The notes under the pieces are model-generated. The model did not search any database. It had not been told where the DNA came from and saw only the letters and a program-made list of their open reading frames with translations. Of a stretch of 64,000 nucleotides of DNA, positions 1-10,309 are shown one piece after another. The stretch is from Roseivivax jejudonensis. Its GTDB lineage: Bacteria > Pseudomonadota > Alphaproteobacteria > Rhodobacterales > Rhodobacteraceae. Every line of letters starts with the position of its first letter. Within the stretch, counting starts at the first letter, position 1. The position numbers were made by a program, and so were the translations under genes. The stretch is taken from the NCBI RefSeq assembly GCF_900172265.1, contig NZ_FWFK01000008.1:124001-188000 (forward strand), written 5' to 3'.

Positions 1-606
1 CTTGTGCCGGCTCTTGCCAAGAAGCGCTTTGGCTTTTTCGGTAGCCTGCAGATCCACGTCGAGCCCGAGCGCGGCGGCGTGTTTCATCACAATGCTCAGC
101 CGGTTCATGGCTTTTCGGGCCGTGTCAGCCTTGCTGTGCCAGATAGGCGACAAAGCAGACTTGATGTCCTGCTGGCTGATTTCTTCGACAGGAACCCGAG
201 CGAGCTTCGGCAGGACGTGAAGCTCAAGCGGGGAGAACCAACGACCGGCTTTACCGTCCCCACGCAGTTCCGCCTTGCGCGCCTCAAATGCATCGGTCGC
301 CACAGTGCGGAGTGTGTTGTCGGATCGGGCGGCCTCTCGTTTCAGACGGTCTCGCTCCTTGATCGGATCTTTCCCCTCGCGAGCAATCGCCCGCCAGCGC
401 TCAGCTTCCAGCCGCGCTTCCTTGAGCGAGACGTCGGACAGCCGGCCGAGGCCCATCTCGCGGCGCCGGCCGTGGACGGTGACACGCAGGAACCACTGTG
501 CGCCGCCATCATCACGCTTGTGCAACCAGAGGCCGCCGCCATCGGCATGCTTGCCTGGCCCAGCGTTCTTTACTTCTGCAGCTGAGAGCCTGTGCAGCGC
601 GCGCAC
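1..606 (-). CDS. Tyrosine recombinase/phage-type integrase, N-terminal part, runs off the left edge
   Basis: Translating the minus strand from a GTG at 606 gives 202 uninterrupted residues that continue past the window edge. The start (RALHRLSAAEVKNAGPGKHA, then DGGGLWLHK) is the signature of the arm-type DNA-binding domain (DUF4102) of P4/CP4-like integrases. About residues 100-200 (WFSPLELHVLPKLARVPVEE, then ISQQDIKSALSPIWHSKA) match the SAM-like core-binding domain. The catalytic R-H-R-Y residues would lie outside the window, so activity cannot be judged. An in-frame stop at 622-624 supports the GTG start. Such enzymes integrate islands or prophages, often at tRNA genes. No tRNA is visible on this side, so the element probably extends leftwards. 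Confidence 0.88.
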   Translation of the reverse strand, partial: MRALHRLSAAEVKNAGPGKHADGGGLWLHKRDDGGAQWFLRVTVHGRRREMGLGRLSDVSLKEARLEAERWRAIAREGKDPIKERDRLKREAARSDNTLRTVATDAFEARKAELRGDGKAGRWFSPLELHVLPKLARVPVEEISQQDIKSALSPIWHSKADTARKAMNRLSIVMKHAAALGLDVDLQATEKAKALLGKSRHK

Positions 607-1270
607 GTTCCGCCCACCCTTCTATCCACCCCAACATGTGCCACATCATGACACGGATTGAGGCCGAACGAAAGGGGTACACGCTGCGGTATCAGGATGT
701 TGCGAGAAGCGCGAGATTGGGTGAGGCTACACGATATTGATGTTCAATGCCCTCTGCCGGCACCACCAATCCAGATCAAGTTTCGGTTCATAGTGAACCT
801 CCGAGGTCCATTCTGGATCGCACGTGCGTGGCTCCGCGCTGCCAGCGTCGCTCTGCGCCAGACAAGGGTTCCGTGCGCCGGATCCTGCAGACGTCGCTTT
901 GGCGCCCCGGCGTGCCGCCACTGCGTCGATATCCAAGCGCCGCCCTCGTCCGCAGTCGCAAGAATGACGGCATTGCTTTCGGATGCACCGGGGCGACTTC
1001 GAAGTCGTTTCGGTCGTCAGGCAAGGATACAGGACCACCGTCACCACGCCCTCCTGGTCGCTCCGACATTCAGCCTGGCACGACGATCGTCGCGAAGGAG
1101 GTATTCGGCCGGCTCTCACCCAGCGCGACCGAACAGGCGCATACGGGCTCCCGGCGTTTCGGCTCGGCGCGTGGCAACCACCCTTTCATTGAATGCTTGG
1201 AAACATTCTGCCCGTTTGGCTGTTCACGCTTTCGGGGAGGCAAGTGGCACCTTGCGAGAGGGAGGTCCCG
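607..1270. other. Intergenic stretch without a supported gene
   Basis: About 660 bases between the integrase start and the small DUF2384-like ORF. Several overlapping open frames exist on both strands, but none has a recognisable domain, a good ribosome binding site and plausible composition together. It may hold decayed island DNA. No tRNA cloverleaf or obvious attachment-site repeat was found by eye. Confidence 0.5.
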
Positions 1271-1483
1271 ATGACGGCGGCAGAGTCGGAGACGGTGCAG
1301 GCAATTCGCGAGCTGATCGCCTCGAGGATACGGACGGCCGAAGCGGTGTCCGCGTTCATGTACGCTCCTCATCCGCACCTCAAAGGGCGCCGGCCGCATG
1401 ATATTCTCGCGTGTGCCGATCACTTCGAACTCATGGAACTCACATCTTGCGTGCTTTCGATGAGCAAAACGCGCTCGGCATAG
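1271..1483 (+). CDS. Small protein resembling an antitoxin toxin-binding (MbcA/ParS/Xre, DUF2384) domain
   Basis: This 70-residue ORF starts at an ATG 5 bases after a strong GGGAGGT ribosome binding site. The stretch AEAVSAFMYAPHPHLKGRRP, followed by HDIL, resembles the DUF2384 pattern in which a helix precedes 'P-hP-L-GGR-P-hD-L', the module by which Xre/MbcA/ParS antitoxins bind RES-type toxins. It lacks an N-terminal helix-turn-helix and no RES toxin is seen beside it. It may therefore be an orphan or truncated antitoxin, or a solo DUF2384 protein. It lies in the accessory region behind the integrase, which fits a mobile-element cargo gene. The family call rests on a short motif only. Confidence 0.5.
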   Translation: MTAAESETVQAIRELIASRIRTAEAVSAFMYAPHPHLKGRRPHDILACADHFELMELTSCVLSMSKTRSA

Positions 1484-1770
1484 AGCGCGGTGTTCTCCCT
1501 GCGGGCCTTGTCGGATGCCTTGGGCGCCCGCTTGGCGCAGGACGCGGGCCCGGCGGCCGTGCCGTAGCACTGTGCACACTCGCCCGAAGGCTCACGCTGC
1601 AAAATGGCGCGGGACGCCGAGGGCGACCTGGTCTGGTCTCACAGACGTCGAGGCTGGTCAGCCAACGCGAGGCGATACGACAGGGTGGCTGCGTCGAGAG
1701 GCCAAGTCCTGATTTTGGGGAACCGATATCGCTCACGTTGGTTATGTTCCAACATGGTATGAGATGTGAG

Positions 1771-1920
1771 ATGTCCCGAGCCCCTCAACGCTTCGACAAC
1801 CAGTCACGGAACCCACCAGCGCGACCGTCACCGCAAAAATTGGATGGCGTAGGGTGGGGCCACATTTGGGCAGTTCTCGGAGTGATGGTCGTCGGCGCGA
1901 TCCTCTTTGGATATCAGTAG
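1771..1920 (+). CDS. Small hypothetical membrane protein (49 aa)
   Basis: The ORF encodes a basic, proline-rich N-terminal half followed by one transmembrane helix (GHIWAVLGVMVVGAILFGYQ) ending at the stop. In-frame ATGs at 1744, 1759 and 1771 are possible starts; 1771 is chosen because GTGAG just precedes it. No family is recognised. Tail-anchor-like single-helix proteins of this size are common and usually uncharacterised. A second one lies 110 bases downstream. Confidence 0.42.
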   Translation: MSRAPQRFDNQSRNPPARPSPQKLDGVGWGHIWAVLGVMVVGAILFGYQ

Positions 1921-2031
1921 GATACCGCTGAACCAGAGGAGGAAGCGCGTCGCGAAAGATCCGCAGGTTGCCGCGACCGTCGCCTGCGGCTGACGTATCA
2001 CGAGGCGGTGCAACTCAAGGAGTGGTCAAGC

Positions 2032-2160
2032 ATGTCGAGAAACACGCTCATCATTGCAGGGCTCGCGGTCGTTGTGATCATTGTTCTCTTTGCCGGGTTT
2101 GGCGGAGTTGACGACGAGGGGTCGTCCCCCGAGGAACCGGCGGCCGAGACAAGCGAGTAA
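2032..2160 (+). CDS. Small hypothetical membrane protein (42 aa) with acidic tail
   Basis: An ATG preceded by AAGGAG at suitable spacing opens a 42-residue ORF. Residues about 4-22 form a transmembrane helix (NTLIIAGLAVVVIIVLFAGF), followed by an acidic, serine/proline-rich C-terminus (DDEGSSPEEPAAETSE). The clear ribosome binding site and amphipathic layout argue for a real gene. The architecture resembles the 60-aa protein at 33942-34124, which also has one N-terminal helix and an acidic tail, but no function can be assigned. Confidence 0.55.
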   Translation: MSRNTLIIAGLAVVVIIVLFAGFGGVDDEGSSPEEPAAETSE

Positions 2161-2619
2161 GCAATCCTCGCGTGGCTTGCGACCCCGTGCTGCCGCGGGG
2201 CCGCAGTGAATTCACCTTGCCCGATCAGCCGCTGCATCATGGCGACAACCACGGCGCGCGCTTCGAGCGGCGTGTGACGAGAATGCTGGTCGCTCGATCG
2301 GGTGACCTGGCGGGCAACGTCAGCGAATCCCGCCTCCGACCGGATGTCCGGAAGGTCATGCCCGTCGGCACCACGAAGCAAGCCAGTTTTAACAGTAAGG
2401 TTGCCGGTCGGGCGCGGGTCGGCAGGGTCGTGCAGGTCGCTGGCGAGTGCACTCGCGAGGAGTGCGCCGCGTCTCGCCCCGAAGCGTTTCGAGTTGTCAG
2501 GGCTTTGCCAGATGGCGGTCTCGCCCCACGCAGGGCCGCGCGGCTTTGCGCCGGATCCGCTCGGGCGCAAGCCGCGAGACATCGGCAGTCCCGGCGGCGC
2601 GTGACCGCACCGCCGCATC
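2161..2619. other. Intergenic stretch without a supported gene
   Basis: About 460 bases between the small membrane protein and the stop codon of the phytochrome gene. Open frames on both strands are basic and low in information, with no motif I recognise. They are interpreted as random open frames in GC-rich DNA or degraded sequence. Confidence 0.45.
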
Positions 2620-5187
2620 TCATTTGCCCAGGCCGAGCTCCACCAGCGCCTGTCCGATCGTCTCGTTCGAAAAGGGCTTCTGCACGATCCGGCAGGGCGG
2701 GTAGGCGGCCCGCAGGTCTTCCTTTTCGCCGTAGCCGGTGGTGAGCACGATGGGCGTGCCGATCTTGGCCAGCTCTTCGGCCACCTGCACAGACTGCTCG
2801 CCGGCGAGGTTCACGTCGAGAAGCGCGACCTGGAAGGTCTCGCGCGCAAGCTCGCGCTTGCCTTCGGCGACGCTCGCGGCGATGCGGACGTCGGTCGCGC
2901 CGAAGTCGCGGAGGATGTCCGCGGCATCCATCGCGATTATCATCGCATCCTCGACCACAAGAGCCGGACCCGAGAGCGCGGGCTCCCACGGGCGGGTGCT
3001 CTTGTCGACGCGTTGCAGCGCCACGACGTTCTCGGGTTCGGAGATGAAGCGCGGCGGGATTCGAAAGCGCGCGACCACGCCGGTCATGCGATAGTCGATC
3101 TCGGCCTCGCCGTTCAGCTCGAACGGGATGGAGCGTTCGATGATCGTCGAGCCGAAGCCCTGGCGTTCCGGCGGGCGCACAACAGGACCATCGGATTCGC
3201 GCCATGACACCTCCAGCGCGCCGGCGGTGTCGCGGGTGAGACCGACAGAGACGCGGCCGTCCGCGGTGCTGAGCGCGCCGTACTTCACCGAGTTCGTCAC
3301 CATTTCGTGCAGAACCAACGCCATCGCGGTGTAGGCCTCGGGCGACAGCAGCACGTCGTCGCCCGTCACCGTCGCGCGTTGCACGTTCTCGACGTAGGCC
3401 GCGAGTTCGAGCTGCACGAGTTCGTCCAGCGATGCGGGCGCCCAGTCCTTGCGGGTCAGCTGGTCGTGCGCACGGGCCAGCGACTGGATCCGGCCGTCGA
3501 GGCTGGAGGCGAAGCGATCGAGGCCCACATCCTCGCGCCGGGTCTGCGAGATCAGGCCGCGCATGAGGTTGAGGATGTTGCGAACGCGGTGATTGAGTTC
3601 CGCGATCAAGAGCTCCTGCCGCTCCTGCGCGCGCTTGCGCTCGGCATTCGCGCCGTCGGAGATCCGCAGGAAGACCTCGAGCAGCAATGCGCGCAGCATC
3701 TCGCCGGCGCGGCGTTCGTCCTCGGTCCACGGGGCGGACTGCCCCTGAACGATCTCCTGCCACGCCTCGAAGCTCTTGCGCGGGTGCAGGCGCGTTGTGC
3801 CGTCGGCTTCGGTCCGCACGGTTTTTTCCGGCGCGCCGGCCCATTCGACCGCATGCGCCTCCTCACGCCGGCACAGGATCAGGTAATCGCGCGGCGTGCG
3901 CGAGATCGGCACCACGAAAATGCCCGAGCAGCGCGACGCATACTCGGCCGCCGGTGGGTGATCGCGCGACAGCGCCTCGGTCACGTAAACGGACGAGGAC
4001 GCGGCGGTGTTGAGAAAGCGCGTGAGCGCGGTCAGTTCCTCGCCCTGCGGCGTCGCACCGGTGGCGGTGACCTTGCCGTCGGACACGAGCACCATGCCGT
4101 CATGCGGCAGCAGCGCCTCGAGTTGATCCGAGACCGCCGACAGGCTGCCGGCGAGGTCGCCGCCGACCGCGAGGCGCCGCAGAAGCTGGCCCTGCATGTC
4201 GCGGATCTGTGCCTCGTTCTCGCTGCGTGCGCGTTCCTGAAGGCGGGTCAGCTCGTAGCTGAACAGATGCGCGAAGAGCTCGACCGCCGTCCGCTTGTCG
4301 AAGGGCACGTAGTGTTGGCTGCGGTGGTGGCAGGCGAACAGGCCCCAGAGCTCTCCGTCCTTGATGATCGACACCGACATCGACGCGGCGACGCCCATGT
4401 TGCGCAGGTACTCGATGTGCACCGGCGACACCGCGCGCGTCACCGCGAGCGACAGGTCGAGCGGTTGGCCCTCGGGCGACCGGGCCGGCACGATCTCGGC
4501 GCCCGGGTCGTCGACGTCGGCGATCAGGCGCAGGAGATTGCGCTGGTAAAGCTCGCGCGCCTGCGCGGGAATGTCGCTCGCCGGAAAGCGCAGGCCGAGG
4601 TAGCTCGGCGAATTGCCGACCTTGGTCTCCGCGATGACCTTGCCCGAGTGATCCTTCTGGAACTGGTAGACCATGACGCTGTCGAAGCCCGACAGCGCCT
4701 GCACCGCGCGTGCGCCCTCGTGGGCGACGCGCGACAGCGTCTCTGCCTCCCGCACCTTCTGCAGCAAGGGATAGGTTTCGGACAGGGCATCGGAATCCCG
4801 GCGGCCGGCTTGCGGTTCGAACTCGATCACGAGGTGCCGCCCGCTCTGGTGCACCGACACGTCGAAGCGGGAATCGTGCACGGCGAGCCCGAAGATCCGT
4901 GTGGATTTCGCGCCCACCTCGAGCCCGCGCAGCCGGTGCCGGATCTGGCGCAGCGCCTCGTCGGGCAGCATGTCGGCCAGGGGGCGCCCGATCGGATCGC
5001 GCGCCGCCGGCTCGCCGAGCAGCTCGGCGAGGTTTTCCGATGCGTGTTGCACCATCCAGTCTGACGAGACGGCGATCAGCGCGCCGTAGCTTTGCACGCG
5101 ACCGAGCATGTGGATCGGTTCGCTGGCGCAGCCGTCGAGGTCGATGTCGTTTTCGGCCGCTGTCGTGTTGGCGGTGGCCTTTTTCAT
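2620..5187 (-). CDS. bphP: Bacteriophytochrome hybrid histidine kinase (PAS-GAF-PHY-HWE kinase-receiver)
   Basis: A red/far-red photoreceptor of 855 residues from the ATG at 5187. Cys20 in GCASEPIHMLG is the position where bacteriophytochromes attach biliverdin. The GAF domain has FPASDIPAQAR (Asp205) and the chromophore-contacting CHHRSQHYVP (about 286-295). The PHY domain has the tongue motif PRKSF (469-473). The transmitter is of the HWE/HisKA_2 type: LNHRVRN with phospho-acceptor His533, and a WRE motif before the G-rich ATP lid. A C-terminal receiver (about 740-855) has the acidic pair after VV, phospho-acceptor Asp791 in LLDVN and Lys837 in QKPF, so signal may be relayed internally or the receiver may act as a phosphate sink. 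The ATGA overlap with the upstream heme oxygenase couples chromophore supply to the apoprotein. No separate output regulator is adjacent. Confidence 0.96.
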   Translation of the reverse strand: MKKATANTTAAENDIDLDGCASEPIHMLGRVQSYGALIAVSSDWMVQHASENLAELLGEPAARDPIGRPLADMLPDEALRQIRHRLRGLEVGAKSTRIFGLAVHDSRFDVSVHQSGRHLVIEFEPQAGRRDSDALSETYPLLQKVREAETLSRVAHEGARAVQALSGFDSVMVYQFQKDHSGKVIAETKVGNSPSYLGLRFPASDIPAQARELYQRNLLRLIADVDDPGAEIVPARSPEGQPLDLSLAVTRAVSPVHIEYLRNMGVAASMSVSIIKDGELWGLFACHHRSQHYVPFDKRTAVELFAHLFSYELTRLQERARSENEAQIRDMQGQLLRRLAVGGDLAGSLSAVSDQLEALLPHDGMVLVSDGKVTATGATPQGEELTALTRFLNTAASSSVYVTEALSRDHPPAAEYASRCSGIFVVPISRTPRDYLILCRREEAHAVEWAGAPEKTVRTEADGTTRLHPRKSFEAWQEIVQGQSAPWTEDERRAGEMLRALLLEVFLRISDGANAERKRAQERQELLIAELNHRVRNILNLMRGLISQTRREDVGLDRFASSLDGRIQSLARAHDQLTRKDWAPASLDELVQLELAAYVENVQRATVTGDDVLLSPEAYTAMALVLHEMVTNSVKYGALSTADGRVSVGLTRDTAGALEVSWRESDGPVVRPPERQGFGSTIIERSIPFELNGEAEIDYRMTGVVARFRIPPRFISEPENVVALQRVDKSTRPWEPALSGPALVVEDAMIIAMDAADILRDFGATDVRIAASVAEGKRELARETFQVALLDVNLAGEQSVQVAEELAKIGTPIVLTTGYGEKEDLRAAYPPCRIVQKPFSNETIGQALVELGLGK

Positions 5188-5780
5188 GTCGTCGCGCTTT
5201 CGGATATGGTCCAGACGCGCGCCGCCGCCGCACGGTGGAGGTCGAACCCGGCACGGGCATCCGCGATGACGCGTTCGGCCCGGACCGGATCTTGGGAATG
5301 GGTGTCGAGCCGCTGCCGGAAGGCGCGCCACGCGCCTTGGGGAGCGGTCAGGGTAAAGGCACGGGGCAGGGCGAGCCCGGCCTCCGTCACCTGTCGGGCG
5401 AGCACGGCGGACCCGAGGCGGGCGCCGAGCGCGAGGTATCCCACGGCGAGCGTGTCGAGCCGGCGCGGAACGGCCAGATCGGGCAGAGGGGCATGCCCGG
5501 CGTCGGCGCAATCCTCGGACAGCGCCTCGATCAGATCCGCGAGAAGGCGGCCTTCTTCGGCTACCGGCGCACCGTCGCGCGCCGCCGCAAGTGCACGGGA
5601 CGCGACGAGTTGCGCGGCGAGAAATCCGCTCAGGTGGGCGGCCGGATCAGCCGTGAAGAACGCGAAGGCCTCTTCCGTCCGGCTGTGCTCCGTCCCGGTC
5701 TCCGTCCTCAGCCGCAGCGACAGCGTCGTCTCGGCATCGTGGCGCAAGAGCCGCTGCTCGCTGGAAGTGCTGTCGAGCAA
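5184..5780 (-). CDS. bphO: Heme oxygenase (BphO type), biliverdin synthesis for the phytochrome
   Basis: Heme oxygenases open heme to biliverdin. This 198-residue protein has the proximal-heme region TETGTEHSRTEEAF (His32 as likely ligand) and, further on, GYLALGARLGSAVLARQ, the counterpart of the distal-helix glycine region. It is weakly conserved otherwise, as usual for BphO. The start is taken as a TTG at 5780 because AAGGAG lies six bases upstream; an in-frame TTG at 5801 would place that site inside the gene. Its stop overlaps the bphP start by four bases (ATGA), the classical bphO-bphP operon. The same-strand gap to valS upstream is about 105 bases and could hold a promoter. Confidence 0.85.
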   Translation of the reverse strand: MLDSTSSEQRLLRHDAETTLSLRLRTETGTEHSRTEEAFAFFTADPAAHLSGFLAAQLVASRALAAARDGAPVAEEGRLLADLIEALSEDCADAGHAPLPDLAVPRRLDTLAVGYLALGARLGSAVLARQVTEAGLALPRAFTLTAPQGAWRAFRQRLDTHSQDPVRAERVIADARAGFDLHRAAAARVWTISESATT

Positions 5781-5906
5781 GGTTGACTCCTTCAATGTCA
5801 ATCATACTCAACATATCTCGCCTCTTGCAGGCTTTAAACCATTGACAGACGGAACCCGGGTTTGCTTCGGCGGCACACCGCGCAATGACGCTATTGCCGG
5901 AAGCGG

Positions 5907-8984
<3,078 letters not shown>

Positions 8985-9074
8985 GATCGTCGTCCCGTCT
9001 GTCGGCCCCGTCGGGGCGTCGTGGTCGGGAACCATCTAGCGAAGCATGACCGGAAGGGAAAGCGGGGGAAGGAC

Positions 9075-9148
9075 GCGGCGACGCCAGGGAGGAGGAGAGG
9101 CGCCGCCGCTGATCCGAGAGCCCCAAGGGAGGAGGAGAGGGCCCGCGG
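9075..9148 (-). ncRNA. CcsR/Cuckoo-like sRNA, copy 6 in transcription order (closest to valS)
   Basis: Two adjacent hairpins on the minus strand. The 3' one (9075-9109) pairs GCGGCGGCGCC with GGCGTCGCCGC; the 5' one (9114-9148) pairs CCGCGGGCCC with GGGGCTCTCGG using G-U wobble. Both loops contain CCUCCUCCC, identical to the anti-Shine-Dalgarno core. The given ends are the outer stem bases; the mature ends are unknown. It lies 91 bases upstream of the valS start. Confidence 0.85.
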
Positions 9149-9195
9149 CTTGGTGCGGACGGGGGAGCGGGGCTCCGTGTCCGCGATGTTCGGGC

Positions 9196-9269
9196 GCGGC
9201 GACGCCAGGGAGGAGGAGAGGCGCCGCCGCTGATCCGAGAGCCCCAAGGGAGGAGGAGAGGGCTCGCGG
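9196..9269 (-). ncRNA. CcsR/Cuckoo-like sRNA, copy 5
   Basis: Double hairpin with two CCUCCUCCC loops on the minus strand. Its second hairpin is identical to those of the other copies, and the first uses arms CCGCGAGCCC/GGGGCTCTCGG. It is separated from its neighbours by a linker of about 48 bases that can itself pair (GGAG with CTCC). Confidence 0.86.
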
Positions 9270-9317
9270 CTCGGATGCGGACGGGGGAGCGGGGCTCCGT
9301 GTCCGCGATGTTCGGGC

Positions 9318-9391
9318 GCGGCGACGCCAGGGAGGAGGAGAGGCGCCGCCGCTGATCCGAGAGCCCCAAGGGAGGAGGAGAGGGCTCGCGG
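9318..9391 (-). ncRNA. CcsR/Cuckoo-like sRNA, copy 4
   Basis: Sequence identical, or nearly so, to the copy at 9196-9269: two stem-loops on the minus strand with CCUCCUCCC in each loop. The near-perfect identity between neighbouring units suggests recent duplication or gene conversion. Confidence 0.86.
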
Positions 9392-9439
9392 CTCGGATGC
9401 GGACGGGGGAGCGGGGCTCCGTGTCCGCGATGTTCGGGC

Positions 9440-9513
9440 GCGGCGACGCCAGGGAGGAGGAGAGGCGCCGCCGCTGATCCGAGAGCCCCAAGGGAGGAGG
9501 AGAGGGCTCGCGG
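9440..9513 (-). ncRNA. CcsR/Cuckoo-like sRNA, copy 3
   Basis: Two stem-loops on the minus strand with CCUCCUCCC loops, the same arms as copies 4 and 5. The linker on its upstream side (about 9514-9561) differs at several positions yet can still form a hairpin, GAGC pairing with GCTC. Confidence 0.86.
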
Positions 9514-9561
9514 CTCGGATGCGGACGGAAGAGCGAAGCTCGGTGTCCGCGATGTTCGGGC

Positions 9562-9635
9562 GCGGCGACGCCAGGGAGGAGGAGAGGCGCCGCCGCTGAT
9601 CCGAGAGCCCCAAGGGAGGAGGAGAGGGCTCGCGG
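9562..9635 (-). ncRNA. CcsR/Cuckoo-like sRNA, copy 2
   Basis: Two stem-loops on the minus strand with CCUCCUCCC loops and intact arms. One base is missing in the linker relative to the neighbours (period 121), outside the hairpins. Confidence 0.86.
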
Positions 9636-9682
9636 CTCGGTGCGGACGGGGGAGCGGGGCTCCGTGTCCGCGATGTTCGGGC

Positions 9683-9755
9683 GCGGCGACGCCAGGGAGG
9701 AGGAGAGGCGCCGCCGCTGATCCGAGAGCCTCAAGGGAGGAGGAGAGGCTCACGG
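9683..9755 (-). ncRNA. CcsR/Cuckoo-like sRNA, copy 1 (first after the DUF1127 gene), most diverged
   Basis: The second hairpin is unchanged. In the first, the closing C-G pair becomes U-A (GAGCCT with AGGCTC) and the 5' arm reads CCGTGAGCC, so the stem is kept despite sequence change and a one-base deletion. This is compensatory evidence that the RNA fold is selected. Both CCUCCUCCC loops are intact. Confidence 0.84.
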
Positions 9756-9959
9756 CTCGGATGCGGAAAGGGAGCGAGGCTCCGGTTCCACGTTGTTCTG
9801 TTGATGGATCGTACCGAGGGGCCGGTCGGTCCTGCGATCGGGCATCGTGCTGCCCGTTATTCGCCTAACCCGCTACATCCATCATGGTTTCTGCACCGCA
9901 ACATCTTTTTCGTACTATACGAGCAACCCGTTGCGATTGCCTTACTATTTCCCGTCGAA

Positions 9960-10178
9960 TTACGAGCGGGCGTCGTGTGCTGCCTGCCACGCGATCCCGC
10001 GCAGCTGCGACCGATGCAGGCCGAGATCGGCCAGTTCGCGATCGCTGAGCGCGCTCAGTTCGTTGAGCGTGCGCTTGAATGTCTGGCGCCGTGCCATGTG
10101 CGTGCGCAGGCCGGATGCCAGCGCTGCGAACCGGGTGCCGAATGCGCCGTCGGCGGCGGCGTTGATGACCTGGGCCAT
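9960..10178 (-). CDS. ccaF1: DUF1127 small protein, CcaF1-like
   Basis: A 72-residue basic protein. Its C-terminal half (FKRTLNELSALSDRELADLG, then LHRSQLRGIAW) is the DUF1127 signature: L-x-L-sD-ReLaDiGl-R-di. In Rhodobacter sphaeroides the equivalent CcaF1 is a small RNA-binding protein of about 71 residues, co-transcribed with four downstream CcsR sRNAs; that is published knowledge of the family. Here the gene heads the six-copy sRNA array on the same strand. The start at 10178 is preferred because GGAGA lies five bases upstream; the in-frame ATG at 10190 lacks such a site and would add METT. Between its stop and the first sRNA lie about 200 bases without another ORF, expected to be part of the primary transcript. 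Confidence 0.9.
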   Translation of the reverse strand: MAQVINAAADGAFGTRFAALASGLRTHMARRQTFKRTLNELSALSDRELADLGLHRSQLRGIAWQAAHDARS

Positions 10179-10283
10179 GGTCGTCTCCATTGCCTGTATT
10201 CGATGTTGACGCTAACTTGGCCCCAATGCTGCACCTGCACAATGGCTGTATCGGCAATGCTGCCATGCAGAAAGCGCAAAGGC

Positions 10284-10309
10284 AAAACTCAATAAATTCA
10301 AAAGGTTCC
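10284..10309 (-). promoter_or_regulatory. Candidate stress-sigma-type promoter for the DUF1127-sRNA transcript
   Basis: Upstream of the DUF1127 gene the minus strand reads GGAAC (10309-10305), 16 bases, then GTTTT (10288-10284). This resembles ECF/heat-shock-type GGAAC-N16-GTT promoters, and the surrounding stretch is unusually AT-rich for this genome. A start about seven bases downstream would give a leader of about 100 bases. In Rhodobacter the homologous operon is driven by RpoHI/RpoHII. The match is by eye and the sigma class is not certain. Confidence 0.35.

Larger units (their letters stand above)
9075..9795 (-). repeat. Six tandem ~122-bp units, each a double-hairpin CCUCCUCCC sRNA plus linker hairpin
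   Basis: Units begin at 9075, 9196, 9318, 9440, 9562 and 9683, giving a period of 121-122 bases. The last copy fades out by about 9795. Units 2-4 are nearly identical; units 1, 5 and 6 carry scattered substitutions. On the minus strand each unit has a first hairpin (arms CCGCGAGCCC and GGGGCTCTCGG), a second hairpin (arms GCGGCGGCGCC and GGCGTCGCCGC), both with a loop containing CCTCCTCCC, then a linker that can form a further hairpin between GGAG and CTCC. This is the architecture of the CcsR/Cuckoo RNA family of alphaproteobacteria, which occurs downstream of DUF1127 genes. Confidence 0.9.

Noticed and set aside
658-1401. Open frame of 247 codons on the plus strand
   Set aside because: Composition is basic and disordered, there is no ribosome binding site or domain, and competing frames of similar length exist on both strands.
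600-2620. tRNA gene as integrase attachment site
   Set aside because: No GGTTCGA-type T-arm with a matching acceptor stem was found. The attachment site probably lies left of the window.
2237-3844. 535-codon minus-strand open frame overlapping bphP in another frame
   Set aside because: Arg/Ala-rich shadow. The bphP frame has complete domains through the same bases.
9075-9795. CRISPR array
   Set aside because: The period is 122 bases with near-identical full units and no short repeat separated by unique spacers. No cas genes are present and hairpin loops explain the repeat.
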